Assembly (NCBI RefSeq): GCF_000455205.1
Contig: NZ_AUWQ01000007.1
Location: 20,014-84,013 of the forward strand
Source: Mycobacterium sp. UM_CSW
GTDB lineage: Bacteria > Actinomycetota > Actinomycetes > Mycobacteriales > Mycobacteriaceae
DNA length: 64,000 nucleotides
Reading direction: 5' to 3'
In this document: positions 1 to 8,320 of the stretch, one piece after another
Layout: every line of letters starts with the position of its first letter
How positions within the stretch are numbered: position 1 is the first letter of the stretch
Program-made: the position numbers and the translations under genes
Notes under the pieces: generated by a model
Told to the model about the DNA's origin: nothing
The model's input: only the letters and a program-made list of their open reading frames with translations
The model's database searches: none

Positions 1-1
1 T

Positions 2-148
2 ATCAAGCCTGCGTCCGGGCCGGAAGCACGCCTATTGAAACGAACGGGAGCTGGGAGGCTCGCCCGCGATGAACGCGACATCCCGCGCACAGACCCGGCG
101 CTGACGAAAGGTTCCGAGGCCACTACCACGCTGGCGGTGCCCCCGTGA
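2..148 (+). CDS. C-terminal end of an unidentified gene (partial)
   Basis: This is an open frame that enters from the left edge and ends in a TGA overlapping the GTG of the next small gene (GTGA arrangement at 145-148). It covers the last 48 residues, which are polar and Arg/Thr rich, with no motif I recognise. The only support is the open frame and the overlap typical of co-transcribed genes. It could equally be a chance open frame in high-GC DNA. Confidence 0.3.
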   Translation: MKPASGPEARLLKRTGAGRLARDERDIPRTDPALTKGSEATTTLAVPP

Positions 149-348
149 CGGACTCGAATCCGCTACCGCTTCTCCTGCTCGCCGCCGGTGGCGTATCGGG
201 CGTTGGCGCAGTGTTTTTCGTCGTAGGCCGCCGCACCTACCCGAGGGCAAAGGCAGAAGCCCTTCGTCAGGCCAAGGCAGCGGCCAAGGTTGTCGTCACT
301 CAGACTGACGTCAACTCGCCACGGGCCAGCAGTGGTGAGTCGGAGTAG
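145..348 (+). CDS. Small single-span membrane protein, hypothetical
   Basis: A 67-residue protein starting at GTG. Residues about 6 to 28 are a hydrophobic Leu/Ala/Gly/Val/Phe stretch ending in an Arg-Arg pair, consistent with one membrane segment and a cytoplasmic C-terminus. The tail is Ala/Lys rich and then acidic. The start overlaps the stop of the preceding open frame by 4 nt, so the two may form an operon. I do not recognise a family. An alternative is that it is not translated, because its length is close to chance for this GC content. Confidence 0.45.
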   Translation: MTDSNPLPLLLLAAGGVSGVGAVFFVVGRRTYPRAKAEALRQAKAAAKVVVTQTDVNSPRASSGESE

Positions 349-726
349 CTAACCTCTCAGGTCAGTACAGCCAGCCGTCGATGGCGGGAGTAGCGGATCC
401 GGAATCGGATGGGGGCTATGAACCGCGCCCTGGCGGGGAAGTGATGCCGGAGTGCCCCCGGATGCACCGGCTGAACACATGACACGAGGTTGCGACAAAA
501 CGGACATGACATGACGTGAGACAAACCCGCACCGCCGAAGGTCAGGGGACCGCAAAATGACATCGGAAATGAGAACGTGCACAAGCTCGGCGCCGGCGCC
601 GAAAAATCGGGGCCAGATCGGAGGCCCTCGGCGGTGACGCCCATTGGCCCTTTTGTCCCTCGGGCTCCGGCCATATCATCTGGCAATCATCTGGCATCGG
701 TCACTTTCGTCCGGCAGAGGAAACAC
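349..726 (+). promoter_or_regulatory. Gene-free leader region upstream of the acyl-CoA synthetase
   Basis: About 380 nt without a gene I can support. Open frames on both strands here look like composition shadows. The frame of the downstream synthetase stays open back to 577, but residues before 727 are low-complexity and unlike the family, and a purine-rich ribosome-binding stretch (AGAGGAAA) lies just before the ATG at 727. The promoter is therefore presumably within this stretch. I see no clear operator. Confidence 0.4.
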
Positions 727-2610
727 ATGAACGGTTATCGCGAGCTTTACCAGTCCAGCCTCGATGACTCGACGGCATTCTGGGCCGGGGCCGCGTCGGC
801 AGTGACCTGGATCCGGTCGCCAGGGCGGATCCTCGACGACGAGCGCCCGCCGTTCTACCGCTGGTTTCCCGACGCCCAACTCAACACCTGCGCCAACGCG
901 CTCGACCGGCACGTCGATGCCGGCCGCGGCGGTGCGCCCGCGCTGATCTACGACTCACCCGTGACGTCGACGAAGCGCACCTTCTCGTATGCCGAATTGC
1001 TGGATCTCACAGCGCGTTTCGCCGGCGTCCTGCGTGACTTGGGGGTGGGTAAGGGCGACCGCGTGGTCATCTACATGCCGATGATTCCCGAAGCTGTCGT
1101 CGCCATGCTGGCGTGTGCCCGAATCGGCGCCGTGCATGCCGTCGTCTTCGGCGGATTTTCCGCACACGAACTCGCCGCTCGGATCGACAACGCCCGTCCC
1201 AGCGTGATCATTTCGGCGTCGTGCGGCATCGAACCGACCAGGCTGGTCGAATACAAACCGATGCTCGACGCGGCGATCGACGCCAGCGCGCACCCGCCGC
1301 GGCACTGCGTCATCGTCCACCGCGAGCAATTGCGGTGCGGCCTGGTCGACGGGCGCGACCAGGACTGGGACACCCTGATCGGCCGGGCCGAACCGGCGCC
1401 GGCCGTCGCCGTCGCCGCGACGGACCCGCTCTACGTCCTGCACACCTCGGGCACCACGGGACGACCCAAGGGCGTGATGCGGGACAACGGCGGGCATGCG
1501 GTCGCGCTGCTGTGGAGCATGCGCCACATCTACGACATCGGCCCCGGCGACGTCTACTGGGCGGCCTCGGACATCGGCTGGGTGGTCGGGCACTCCTACA
1601 TCGTTTACGGCCCACTCCTCGCTGGAGCCACCACCGTGCTCTACGAGGGCAAACCGGTGGGGACCCCGGACCCCGGCGCCTTCTGGCGGGTGATCACCGA
1701 GCACAACGTGAAGGCCCTCTTCACCGCGCCGACCGCGATACGCGCGATCCGCCGGGACGACCCCGATGGCACCTGGCTGCGCGAATACGACCGCGCCGGC
1801 TTGCAGTCGCTGTTCCTGGCCGGCGAGCGGCTCGACCCCGACACGTACCTGTGGGCGTCGCGGAAACTCGGCGTTCGCGTCATCGACCACTGGTGGCAGA
1901 CCGAGACGGGTTGGGCCATCGCGGCCAATCCGGTTGGCGTGGAGGAACTTCCGATCAAGATTGGTTCGCCGGGCGTGCCGATGCCGGGCTACCGGGTCGC
2001 GATCCTGCAGCCGGACGGCACCGGCTGCACGCCCGGTGAGGAGGGCGCGATCTGCCTGAGCCTGCCGCTGCCGCCCGGGACGTTCCCGACGCTGTGGGAG
2101 GACGACGCACGCTACGAATCGTCATACCTGTGCGAGCATCCCGGCTACTACCTGACCGGCGACGGCGGATACGTCGACGAGGACGGCTACCTGTTCGTCA
2201 TGGGCCGCATCGACGACGTCATCAACGTGGCCGGCCACCGGCTGTCCACCGGCGCCTTGGAAGCCGTGCTGGCGTCCCATCCCGCCGTGGCCGAAGCCGC
2301 GGTCATCGGCGTCGCCGACGACATCAAGGGTCAGGTGCCGCGCGGATTCGTCGTCCTGCAGGCCGGGTCGGCGCGGGACGGACTCGAAGACGAGTTGGTT
2401 GCGCTGGTCCGTGACGAGATCGGCGCGGTGGCGTGCCTGAAGCGGGTCGACATCGTCTCGGCGTTGCCGAAGACGCGTTCCGGCAAAATCCTGCGCAAGG
2501 CCATGCACCGCATTGCGCACGGTCACGACGACGAGATGCCCGCCACCATCGAGGATCCGGACGTGCTGCACGCCCTGCGCCCGGTCTTAAAGCCGGTGGG
2601 GAGCCGCTGA
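727..2610 (+). CDS. prpE: Propionyl-CoA/acetyl-CoA synthetase (PrpE/Acs type, AMP-forming)
   Basis: A 627-residue AMP-forming short-chain acyl-CoA synthetase, about the usual PrpE/Acs length. It activates propionate or acetate with ATP and CoA in the cytosol. Visible motifs are the P-loop HTSGTTGRPKG near residue 240, the adenylate-binding WWQTETGW, the hinge TGDGGYVDEDGYLFVMGRID, and the C-terminal catalytic lysine in SGKILRK (K587) that in this family is regulated by acetylation. The ATG at 727 is preferred over upstream in-frame starts because of the AGAGGAAA ribosome-binding stretch and because homologous sequence begins there. The gene stands alone, 4 nt from the convergent TetR gene stop. 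A sirtuin that could deacetylate such lysines lies 2 kb downstream. PrpE versus AcsA specificity cannot be settled from sequence alone. Confidence 0.85.
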   Translation: MNGYRELYQSSLDDSTAFWAGAASAVTWIRSPGRILDDERPPFYRWFPDAQLNTCANALDRHVDAGRGGAPALIYDSPVTSTKRTFSYAELLDLTARFAGVLRDLGVGKGDRVVIYMPMIPEAVVAMLACARIGAVHAVVFGGFSAHELAARIDNARPSVIISASCGIEPTRLVEYKPMLDAAIDASAHPPRHCVIVHREQLRCGLVDGRDQDWDTLIGRAEPAPAVAVAATDPLYVLHTSGTTGRPKGVMRDNGGHAVALLWSMRHIYDIGPGDVYWAASDIGWVVGHSYIVYGPLLAGATTVLYEGKPVGTPDPGAFWRVITEHNVKALFTAPTAIRAIRRDDPDGTWLREYDRAGLQSLFLAGERLDPDTYLWASRKLGVRVIDHWWQTETGWAIAANPVGVEELPIKIGSPGVPMPGYRVAILQPDGTGCTPGEEGAICLSLPLPPGTFPTLWEDDARYESSYLCEHPGYYLTGDGGYVDEDGYLFVMGRIDDVINVAGHRLSTGALEAVLASHPAVAEAAVIGVADDIKGQVPRGFVVLQAGSARDGLEDELVALVRDEIGAVACLKRVDIVSALPKTRSGKILRKAMHRIAHGHDDEMPATIEDPDVLHALRPVLKPVGSR

Positions 2611-2614
2611 CCGA

Positions 2615-3265
2615 TCAGCTCGGCGGTATGGGCTCGAGATACAGTGCGCCCCAGATGATTTGAGCCAGGGACTCGGCCAGTTCGGCATCGTAGGTGCCCG
2701 GGGCGGTCGGCAGGTTCTGCTGGCAGGCGCGCTCGACCATCCAGGTCAGCGCGCTGGCCGTCGCGGTCGGGGACAGCTCGGGGCGGATGGAGCCGTCAGC
2801 CTGCCCGTCCTCGATGACGCGGGTCACGCGCCCGGTGATGGCGGTCAGCAGGTTTCGGTAGGTCGCCCCGACCACCGCGTCGTAGCCGGCCATTTCGTTC
2901 AGCGCGACGAGCACCGGTTGGTGGCGCCGGTAGTTTCCGATGATTCCGGCCATGGCGGCGCGGACGTCGTCGGGGTCGTGTCGCCACGCCATGCTCCACC
3001 AGCGGTCCGCGCTGTGGGCGAGGTCGGCGAAAACCTGGCCGGCCAGCCGGCGCAACAGGTGGCCCTTGTCCTCGAAGTAGATGTAGAAGCTGGCGCGCGA
3101 GATGCCGGCCTCGCTCGACAGCCGGTCCACGCTGAGCTCGGTGAAACTGGCGCCGTCGCGCATCAGCCGCTCGGTGGCGTCCAGCAACCGGCGCTCCATT
3201 TGCTCGCGGCGCTGCTGACGACCCTGTTCGCGATTGGCCTGCGCCTTTCGGGTGACCGACGGCAT
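2615..3265 (-). CDS. TetR/AcrR-family transcriptional regulator
   Basis: A 216-residue TetR regulator. After a basic N-terminus (residues 1-27), residues about 30-75 hold the DNA-binding domain: an amphipathic helix, then ELSVDRLSSEAGISRASFYIYF, the typical helix-turn-helix with the terminal FY.YF signature. The rest is a helical ligand-binding and dimerisation domain. The gene is divergent from the cytochrome P450, with a 17-nt inverted repeat between them (3299-3315), so it most likely represses the P450 and itself until a ligand, perhaps the P450 substrate, binds. It converges on the acyl-CoA synthetase gene with a 4-nt gap. Confidence 0.88.
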   Translation of the reverse strand: MPSVTRKAQANREQGRQQRREQMERRLLDATERLMRDGASFTELSVDRLSSEAGISRASFYIYFEDKGHLLRRLAGQVFADLAHSADRWWSMAWRHDPDDVRAAMAGIIGNYRRHQPVLVALNEMAGYDAVVGATYRNLLTAITGRVTRVIEDGQADGSIRPELSPTATASALTWMVERACQQNLPTAPGTYDAELAESLAQIIWGALYLEPIPPS

Positions 3266-3298
3266 TCGCCCAGCATAACCCCCGTCTCAACATATTGA

Positions 3299-3315
3299 CT
3301 AGACATAGTGTCTAG
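3299..3315. promoter_or_regulatory. Palindromic operator between tetR and the P450 gene
   Basis: A perfect inverted repeat CTAGACA-TAG-TGTCTAG (7-nt arms, 3-nt spacer) in the 100-nt divergent intergenic region. The 7-mer CATATTG flanks it on both sides (3291-3297 and 3317-3323). A -35-like TTGACT (3295-3300) and a -10-like TATTGT (3319-3324), 18 nt apart, bracket the palindrome on the P450 strand, so a bound dimer would block that promoter. Symmetry and position fit TetR-family operators; binding by the neighbouring regulator is inferred. Confidence 0.75.
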
Positions 3316-3365
3316 GCATATTGTCGGGCGAAGTGTGTGATTGGGGTCATAAGGGAGGGCCGACG

Positions 3366-4631
3366 ATGACAGTGGCGACCGGGGTGTCCAGCAGCCGTGC
3401 CTACGACCCGATCGATCTGTCGTCGCGCGCGTTCTGGTCGACGACCGCGGCGGAGCGGGAGCGCTCCTTCGCGGTGCTGCGGGCCGAGCGCCCGGTGAGC
3501 TGGCATCCTCCCGTCGAGGATGCGCTTATGCCCGATCCGGCGGACCCGGGCTACTGGGCGGTCACCCGTCGCGCGGACATCGTCACGGTGAGCCGCAACA
3601 ACGAGGTGTTCCTGTCCGGCCGCGGCGTGATGTTCGAGAACATCCCCGTGGAGTTGCTCGAGGCGTCGCAGTCCTTCCTGGCGATGGACCCGCCGCGGCA
3701 CACCAAGCTGCGCAAGCTCGCGCACGCCGCGTTCACGCCCAGGCAGGTCCGCCGCATCGAGGAGTCGATCCAGGCGAACGCCAAGACCATCGTCGAAGAG
3801 CTGCGGGCCGCCGGCAGCGGTGCGGATTTCGTCGACCTGTGCGCCAAGGAGCTGCCCATCCGCACGCTGTCGGACATGGTCGGGATCCCGGAATCCGAGC
3901 GGCAGCGGATGGCGCACGCGACCGACGCCATGGTGTCGTGGGCCGACCCCGCCTACCTCGGCGGTCGGCACCCGATGGAGGTGTTGTTCGAGAACCAGAC
4001 GTATGTGCACCAGGTCGCCGGCGCGCTCGCCGCCGAGCGTCGCGAGCATCCCGGCGACGACTTGTTCAGCAGCCTGGTGAACGCCGAGGTGGACGGGGAC
4101 CGGCTGACGGACGCGGACGTGGCGGCGTTTTTCGTGTTGCTTTCGGTGGCCGGCAACGACACCACCCGGCAGACCATCAGTCACGCGATGAAGGCGCTCA
4201 CCGACTTTCCCGACCAGCGGGCATGGCTGTTGGAGGATTTCGACAACCGCATCGGCGCGGCCGTCGAGGAGTTCGTCCGATGGGCGACGCCCGTCATGAC
4301 CTTCCGCCGCACGGCGGCAACGGATGTCGAGCTGGGCGGTCAGAGCATCCGCGCGGGCGAGAAGGTGGTGATGTTCTATTCGTCCGGCAACTGGGACACC
4401 GACGCGTTCGATCATCCGGAGCGCTTCGATCTGAGCCGCAGTCCCAACCCCCACGTCGGCTTCGGCGGCGGCGGGTTGCACTTCTGCCTGGGCGCCCACG
4501 TGGCCCGGGCACAGTTGCGGGCCATCTTCGGTGAGTTGCTGCGCCAGTTGCCGGACATTCAGGCGGGCGAGCCGACCTACGTGGCGGGCAACTTCGTCCA
4601 CGCCGTCCGCAGCATGCCGTGCACGTTCTAA
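3366..4631 (+). CDS. Cytochrome P450
   Basis: A 421-residue soluble bacterial P450, near the usual 400-430. It is a heme monooxygenase that would take electrons from a ferredoxin and reductase; neither is encoded next door. The oxygen-binding helix I motif AGNDTTR is at residues 262-268, the ExxR pair is in the helix after EEFVRW, and the heme-binding loop GFGGGGLHFCLGAH holds the proximal thiolate Cys374. The overall pattern (SVAGNDTTR, PNPHVGFG, terminal SMPCTF) resembles mycobacterial CYP124/CYP125/CYP142-like enzymes that act on sterol side chains or branched lipids, but I cannot assign a CYP number or substrate. ATG at 3366 follows GGGAGGG. The 3' end overlaps the convergent sirtuin gene by 4 nt. 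Likely controlled by the divergent TetR protein. Confidence 0.88.
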   Translation: MTVATGVSSSRAYDPIDLSSRAFWSTTAAERERSFAVLRAERPVSWHPPVEDALMPDPADPGYWAVTRRADIVTVSRNNEVFLSGRGVMFENIPVELLEASQSFLAMDPPRHTKLRKLAHAAFTPRQVRRIEESIQANAKTIVEELRAAGSGADFVDLCAKELPIRTLSDMVGIPESERQRMAHATDAMVSWADPAYLGGRHPMEVLFENQTYVHQVAGALAAERREHPGDDLFSSLVNAEVDGDRLTDADVAAFFVLLSVAGNDTTRQTISHAMKALTDFPDQRAWLLEDFDNRIGAAVEEFVRWATPVMTFRRTAATDVELGGQSIRAGEKVVMFYSSGNWDTDAFDHPERFDLSRSPNPHVGFGGGGLHFCLGAHVARAQLRAIFGELLRQLPDIQAGEPTYVAGNFVHAVRSMPCTF

Positions 4632-5476
4632 CGCGCTGCGGTCGGGGACAACTCGTCAACTAGCAACGTCAGCAGCTCCGAGCAGCCGCCGTCGACCTTC
4701 ACGGTGGCCAGGTCGTCACCGCGGGTGCGTCCCCGATTGACGATCGCGATCGGGAGGCCGAGCGCCGCGGCGTGCCGCACGAACCGGTAGCCGGAGAACA
4801 CCGTCAGCGACGAGCCCGCGACCAGCAGCGCGTCCGCCTCGTCGATCAGCGAATATGACGTTGCCACAACGTCTTTGGGGACGCTCTCGCCGAAGTAGAC
4901 GATGTCGGGCTTGAGCATGCCGCCGCAGCGCGGGCAGTCGAGGTAGCGGAACGACGCGGTGTCGGCGACGACGGCGTCGGCGTCGGGAGCCACCGCCAGC
5001 CCGCCGACGGCCTCCGCGCGCTCGATAAATCCCGGGTTGAGCGCCTCGAGCTCTTCGGCGAGCGCGGCCCGGCTCATGCCGTACCGGCAGCTCAGGCATA
5101 CCACCCGCGCGTAGGTGCCGTGCAGGTTGATGACGCTTCGGCTGCCGGCCTTGGTGTGCAAAAGGTCGACGTTCTGGGTGATCACGCCGGTCACCACGGA
5201 GGCGCGCTCCAGCGCGGCCAGCGCCCGGTGCCCGGCGTTGGGCGCGGTGTCGTCCATGTGCCGCCACCCGACGTGGTTGCGCGCCCAGTACCGCTGCCGG
5301 AACACCGGATCCGAGGTGAACTGGCGGATGGTCATCGGGTTGCTCGGCGGCGAATCGGGGCCGCGATAGTCGGGAATGCCCGAGTCGGTGGAGATGCCGG
5401 CGCCGGTCAGGACCGCGACCCGCCGGCCCGCGAGCAGCGCGACGAGTTCGGGCGATTCCGCGCGGCTAAAGGTCAC
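4628..5476 (-). CDS. NAD-dependent protein deacylase, sirtuin (Sir2, class II-like)
   Basis: A 282-residue sirtuin that removes acyl groups from lysines while consuming NAD and releasing nicotinamide. Visible are the NAD-binding GAGISTDSGIPDYRG (25-39), TQNVD (100-104), catalytic His119 in LHGTY, two zinc-binding pairs C127-x2-C130 and C181-x2-C184, GSSL (221-224) and NRG (247-249). The roughly 50-residue insertion between the zinc pairs and the overall length suit SIRT4-like bacterial class II enzymes. A plausible partner is the acyl-CoA synthetase two genes upstream, whose class is regulated by lysine acylation; this is inference. It lies 21 nt downstream of the isochorismatase-fold gene on the same strand. 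Confidence 0.88.
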   Translation of the reverse strand: MTFSRAESPELVALLAGRRVAVLTGAGISTDSGIPDYRGPDSPPSNPMTIRQFTSDPVFRQRYWARNHVGWRHMDDTAPNAGHRALAALERASVVTGVITQNVDLLHTKAGSRSVINLHGTYARVVCLSCRYGMSRAALAEELEALNPGFIERAEAVGGLAVAPDADAVVADTASFRYLDCPRCGGMLKPDIVYFGESVPKDVVATSYSLIDEADALLVAGSSLTVFSGYRFVRHAAALGLPIAIVNRGRTRGDDLATVKVDGGCSELLTLLVDELSPTAAR

Positions 5477-5497
5477 CCGTTCGAGGGTACGGGCAAT

Positions 5498-6043
5498 TCA
5501 GGAGGTCTCGAGGCAGTCGGCGGCCGTAGTGAGCTCGGCGGACATGTTCTGCTGCATCATCTTCAGCGCCGCCTTGCCCAGATCGGCGTCGATGTGGGCA
5601 ACGGCATCGGTCGGGATCACGACGGGGAAGTGGCGCACGTAGGCGTCGAGCGCGGTGTACAGGATGCATTGCTCGGTGACCTGACCGGTGAGGATCAACC
5701 GCTTGGTCTCCAGGCGCCCGAGCAGATAGGCCAGCGCCGTCGCATAGAAGGCGCTGTGGCGGACCTTCGTCATCACCCGGCAATCGTCGCCCGGCACGAT
5801 CGGCTTGACCAGATCGGGCCGCGCGCCATCGAGCGCGGAGCCGACGATGTCGGAGAACTGGGCGGCGAAATTGCCGTAGTTGTCGTTGACGTAGATCAAG
5901 TCGACGCCGTCGGCGTTCCGCGCGCGGCGAATCAGGTCGGCAAGCGGGTCGATGATTTTTTCGACATTGGGTATCAGATCCTCAGCGTCGGGATGCTGAT
6001 ACGTGTTCATCATGTCGACGATTACGACAGCGGTATCGCTCAT
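5498..6043 (-). CDS. Isochorismatase-family cysteine hydrolase
   Basis: A 181-residue member of the isochorismatase/nicotinamidase fold. The catalytic triad is visible: Asp10 in VIVDMMN, Lys93 in TKVRHSAF and the nucleophile Cys126 in TEQCILYTALDAY, with the usual cis-peptide region before the Cys. The metal-binding DxHxxxH pattern of true nicotinamidases is absent (the equivalent stretch reads YVNDNYGNF), so PncA activity is unlikely. It probably hydrolyses another amide or vinyl ether. It shares a strand and a 21-nt spacing with the sirtuin, and is divergent from nadE with a 59-nt gap. Confidence 0.82.
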   Translation of the reverse strand: MSDTAVVIVDMMNTYQHPDAEDLIPNVEKIIDPLADLIRRARNADGVDLIYVNDNYGNFAAQFSDIVGSALDGARPDLVKPIVPGDDCRVMTKVRHSAFYATALAYLLGRLETKRLILTGQVTEQCILYTALDAYVRHFPVVIPTDAVAHIDADLGKAALKMMQQNMSAELTTAADCLETS

Positions 6044-6102
6044 GCCGTTGGGGATACCCGGCGGCGACGAGTTGACGCCCGTCGGGCGACAATGGGAGGG
6101 TC

Positions 6103-8145
6103 ATGGACTTTTACAACGCCTACCACCAGGGTTTTGTCCGCGTCGCCGCCTGCACACACCACACCGCGATCGGCGATCCGGCGGCCAACGCCGAGTCGGT
6201 GCTGCGGTTGGCGGCCCAATGCCACGACGACGCCGTCGCGGTGGCCGTCTTCCCGGAGCTGACGCTGTCCGGGTACTCCATCGAGGACATCGTCCTGCAA
6301 GACCTGCTGCTCGACGACGTCGAAGGCGCCGTCGCCGACGTCGTCGCGGCTTCGGCCGACCTGTTGCCGGTGTTGGTCGTGGGCGCCCCGCTGCGCTACC
6401 GGCATCGCATCTACAACACCGCGGTGGTGATCCACCGGGGCGTGGTGCTGGGCGTCGTGCCGAAGTCCTACCTGCCCACGTATCGAGAGTTCTACGAGCG
6501 CCGCCAGCTCGCGCCCGGCGACGACGAGCGCGGCAACATCCGCATCGGCGATATCGAGGCCCCGTTCGGTCCGGATCTGCTGTTCGCCGCGTCCGACCTG
6601 CCGGGCTTCGTGCTGCACGTCGAGATCTGTGAGGACATGTTCGTGCCGATCCCGCCCAGCGCGGAGGCGGCGCTGGCGGGGGCGACGGTGCTGGCCAACC
6701 TGTCCGGCAGCCCGATCACCATCGGGCGCGCCGAGGACCGTTGCCTGCTGGCGCGCTCGGCGTCGTCTCGCTGCCTGGCCGCCTACGTCTACGCCGCCGC
6801 GGGGGAGGGCGAGTCGACGACCGACCTGGCCTGGGACGGCCAGACCATGGTCTGGGAGAACGGCGTGCTGCTCGCCACGTCCGAGCGCTTCCCGAAGGGG
6901 GAGCGGCGCAGCGTCGCCGACGTCGACCTCGAGCTGCTTCGCGCGGAACGGCTGCGGATGGGCACCTTCGACGACAACCGGCGCCACCACCGGACGACGG
7001 CAGAGTCGTTCCGGCGCATCGAGTTCCGGCTCGACCCGCCCGCCGGCGACATCGGGCTGCGCCGCGAGATCGAGCGCTTCCCGTTCGTGCCCGCCGATCC
7101 GCAAAGGCTGGAACAGGATTGCTACGAGGCCTACAACATTCAGGTCTCCGGTCTCGAGCAGCGGCTGCGGGCGCTGGACTACCCCAAGGTGGTCATCGGG
7201 ATTTCCGGCGGGCTGGATTCGACGCACGCGCTGATCGTCGCCGCCCGTGCGATGGACCGCGAGGAACGGCCGCGCAGCGACATCCTGGCGTTCACGCTGC
7301 CCGGCTTCGCGACGGGAGATCGCACCAAGCGCAACGCGATCGAGCTGTGCCGCGCGCTGGGCGTCACCTTTTCGGAGATCGACATCACCGAGAGCGCGCG
7401 GCTCATGCTCAAGGAGATGGACCATCCGTTCGCTCGCGGCGAGAAGGTCTACGACGTCACGTTCGAGAACGTCCAGGCCGGCCTGCGCACCGATTACCTG
7501 TTCCGGCTGGCCAACCAGCGCGGCGGGATCGTGCTGGGCACCGGTGACCTCTCGGAGCTGGGGCTCGGCTGGTCGACATACGGCGTCGGCGACCAGATGT
7601 CGCACTACAACGTCAACGGCGGTGTCCCCAAGACGCTGATCCAGCACCTGATCCGCTGGGTCATTTCGTCGGGCCAGTTCGAATCGGACGTGTGCGAGGT
7701 GCTGCAGTCGGTGCTGGACACCGAGATCACGCCGGAGCTCGTCCCGAGCGGCGAGGAGGAAGAGCTGCAGAGCAGCGAGGCCAAGGTCGGACCTTTTGCC
7801 CTGCAGGACTTTTCACTCTTCCATGTGCTGCGCTTCGGGTTCCGGCCGTCGAAGATCGCCTTCCTGGCGTGGCACGCCTGGAGCGACCCGGAGCAGGGCA
7901 ACTGGCCACCGGGTTTCCCCGAGGACAAGCGACCGTCGTACTCGCTCAAGGAGATCCGGCACTGGCTGGGAGTGTTCGTGCAACGCTTCTACTCGTTCAG
8001 CCAGTTCAAACGCTCCGCGCTGCCCAACGGCCCCAAGGTGTCGCACGGCGGAGCGCTTTCGCCGCGCGGCGATTGGCGCGCCCCGTCGGACATGTCGGCG
8101 CGCATCTGGCTCGACGAGATCGAGCGCGAGGTCCCCGAAGACTAG
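6103..8145 (+). CDS. nadE: Glutamine-dependent NAD+ synthetase
   Basis: A 680-residue two-domain enzyme that amidates nicotinate adenine dinucleotide to NAD+, the last step of NAD synthesis; the M. tuberculosis enzyme is 679 residues. The N-terminal nitrilase-type glutaminase domain (about 1-330) has its triad: Glu52 in FPELTLSGY, Lys121 in [13 protein letters not shown] and Cys176 in EICEDMF. The C-terminal synthetase domain has the ATP-pyrophosphatase loop GISGGLDST near residue 368 and [12 protein letters not shown]. An ammonia tunnel between the sites is known for this family. ATG at 6103 follows GGGAGGG. This is the leftmost backbone gene (Rv2438c position); proB and obg do not flank it here. 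Confidence 0.95.
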   Translation: MDFYNAYHQGFVRVAACTHHTAIGDPAANAESVLRLAAQCHDDAVAVAVFPELTLSGYSIEDIVLQDLLLDDVEGAVADVVAASADLLPVLVVGAPLRYRHRIYNTAVVIHRGVVLGVVPKSYLPTYREFYERRQLAPGDDERGNIRIGDIEAPFGPDLLFAASDLPGFVLHVEICEDMFVPIPPSAEAALAGATVLANLSGSPITIGRAEDRCLLARSASSRCLAAYVYAAAGEGESTTDLAWDGQTMVWENGVLLATSERFPKGERRSVADVDLELLRAERLRMGTFDDNRRHHRTTAESFRRIEFRLDPPAGDIGLRREIERFPFVPADPQRLEQDCYEAYNIQVSGLEQRLRALDYPKVVIGISGGLDSTHALIVAARAMDREERPRSDILAFTLPGFATGDRTKRNAIELCRALGVTFSEIDITESARLMLKEMDHPFARGEKVYDVTFENVQAGLRTDYLFRLANQRGGIVLGTGDLSELGLGWSTYGVGDQMSHYNVNGGVPKTLIQHLIRWVISSGQFESDVCEVLQSVLDTEITPELVPSGEEEELQSSEAKVGPFALQDFSLFHVLRFGFRPSKIAFLAWHAWSDPEQGNWPPGFPEDKRPSYSLKEIRHWLGVFVQRFYSFSQFKRSALPNGPKVSHGGALSPRGDWRAPSDMSARIWLDEIEREVPED

Positions 8146-8151
8146 GCGGGG

Positions 8152-8244
8152 TTACGCCTTCGCGCGGCTCCAGTCCTGGTATTGAAGTTCCGCCAACAGC
8201 AGTGGGTCGGCGCCGGGATTCTTGACGTGCCAATCGTCTGGCAT
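8152..8244 (-). CDS. Possible 30-residue ORF or remnant of a decayed gene
   Basis: On the minus strand an ATG at 8244 opens a 30-residue frame ending at TAA 8152-8154. The product (starting MPDDWHVKNPGADPLL, ending DWSRAKA) looks more protein-like than the surrounding frames, with third-position GC as in real genes. The frame stays open only about 10 codons further upstream. It could be the surviving 3' end of a lost gene at this synteny break. I do not recognise a family, and no convincing ribosome-binding site precedes the ATG. Confidence 0.3.
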   Translation of the reverse strand: MPDDWHVKNPGADPLLLAELQYQDWSRAKA

Positions 8245-8320
8245 CGGGCCAAGTCGCCTGTCTGTGACTGTTCGCTGGGGCCGTCATCGTGGTAGCTCAA
8301 GCCCTGACGTTGGGCTCCGG

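Noticed and set aside
5498-6043. Nicotinamidase PncA
   Set aside because: The DxHxxxH metal site required by nicotinamidases is absent.
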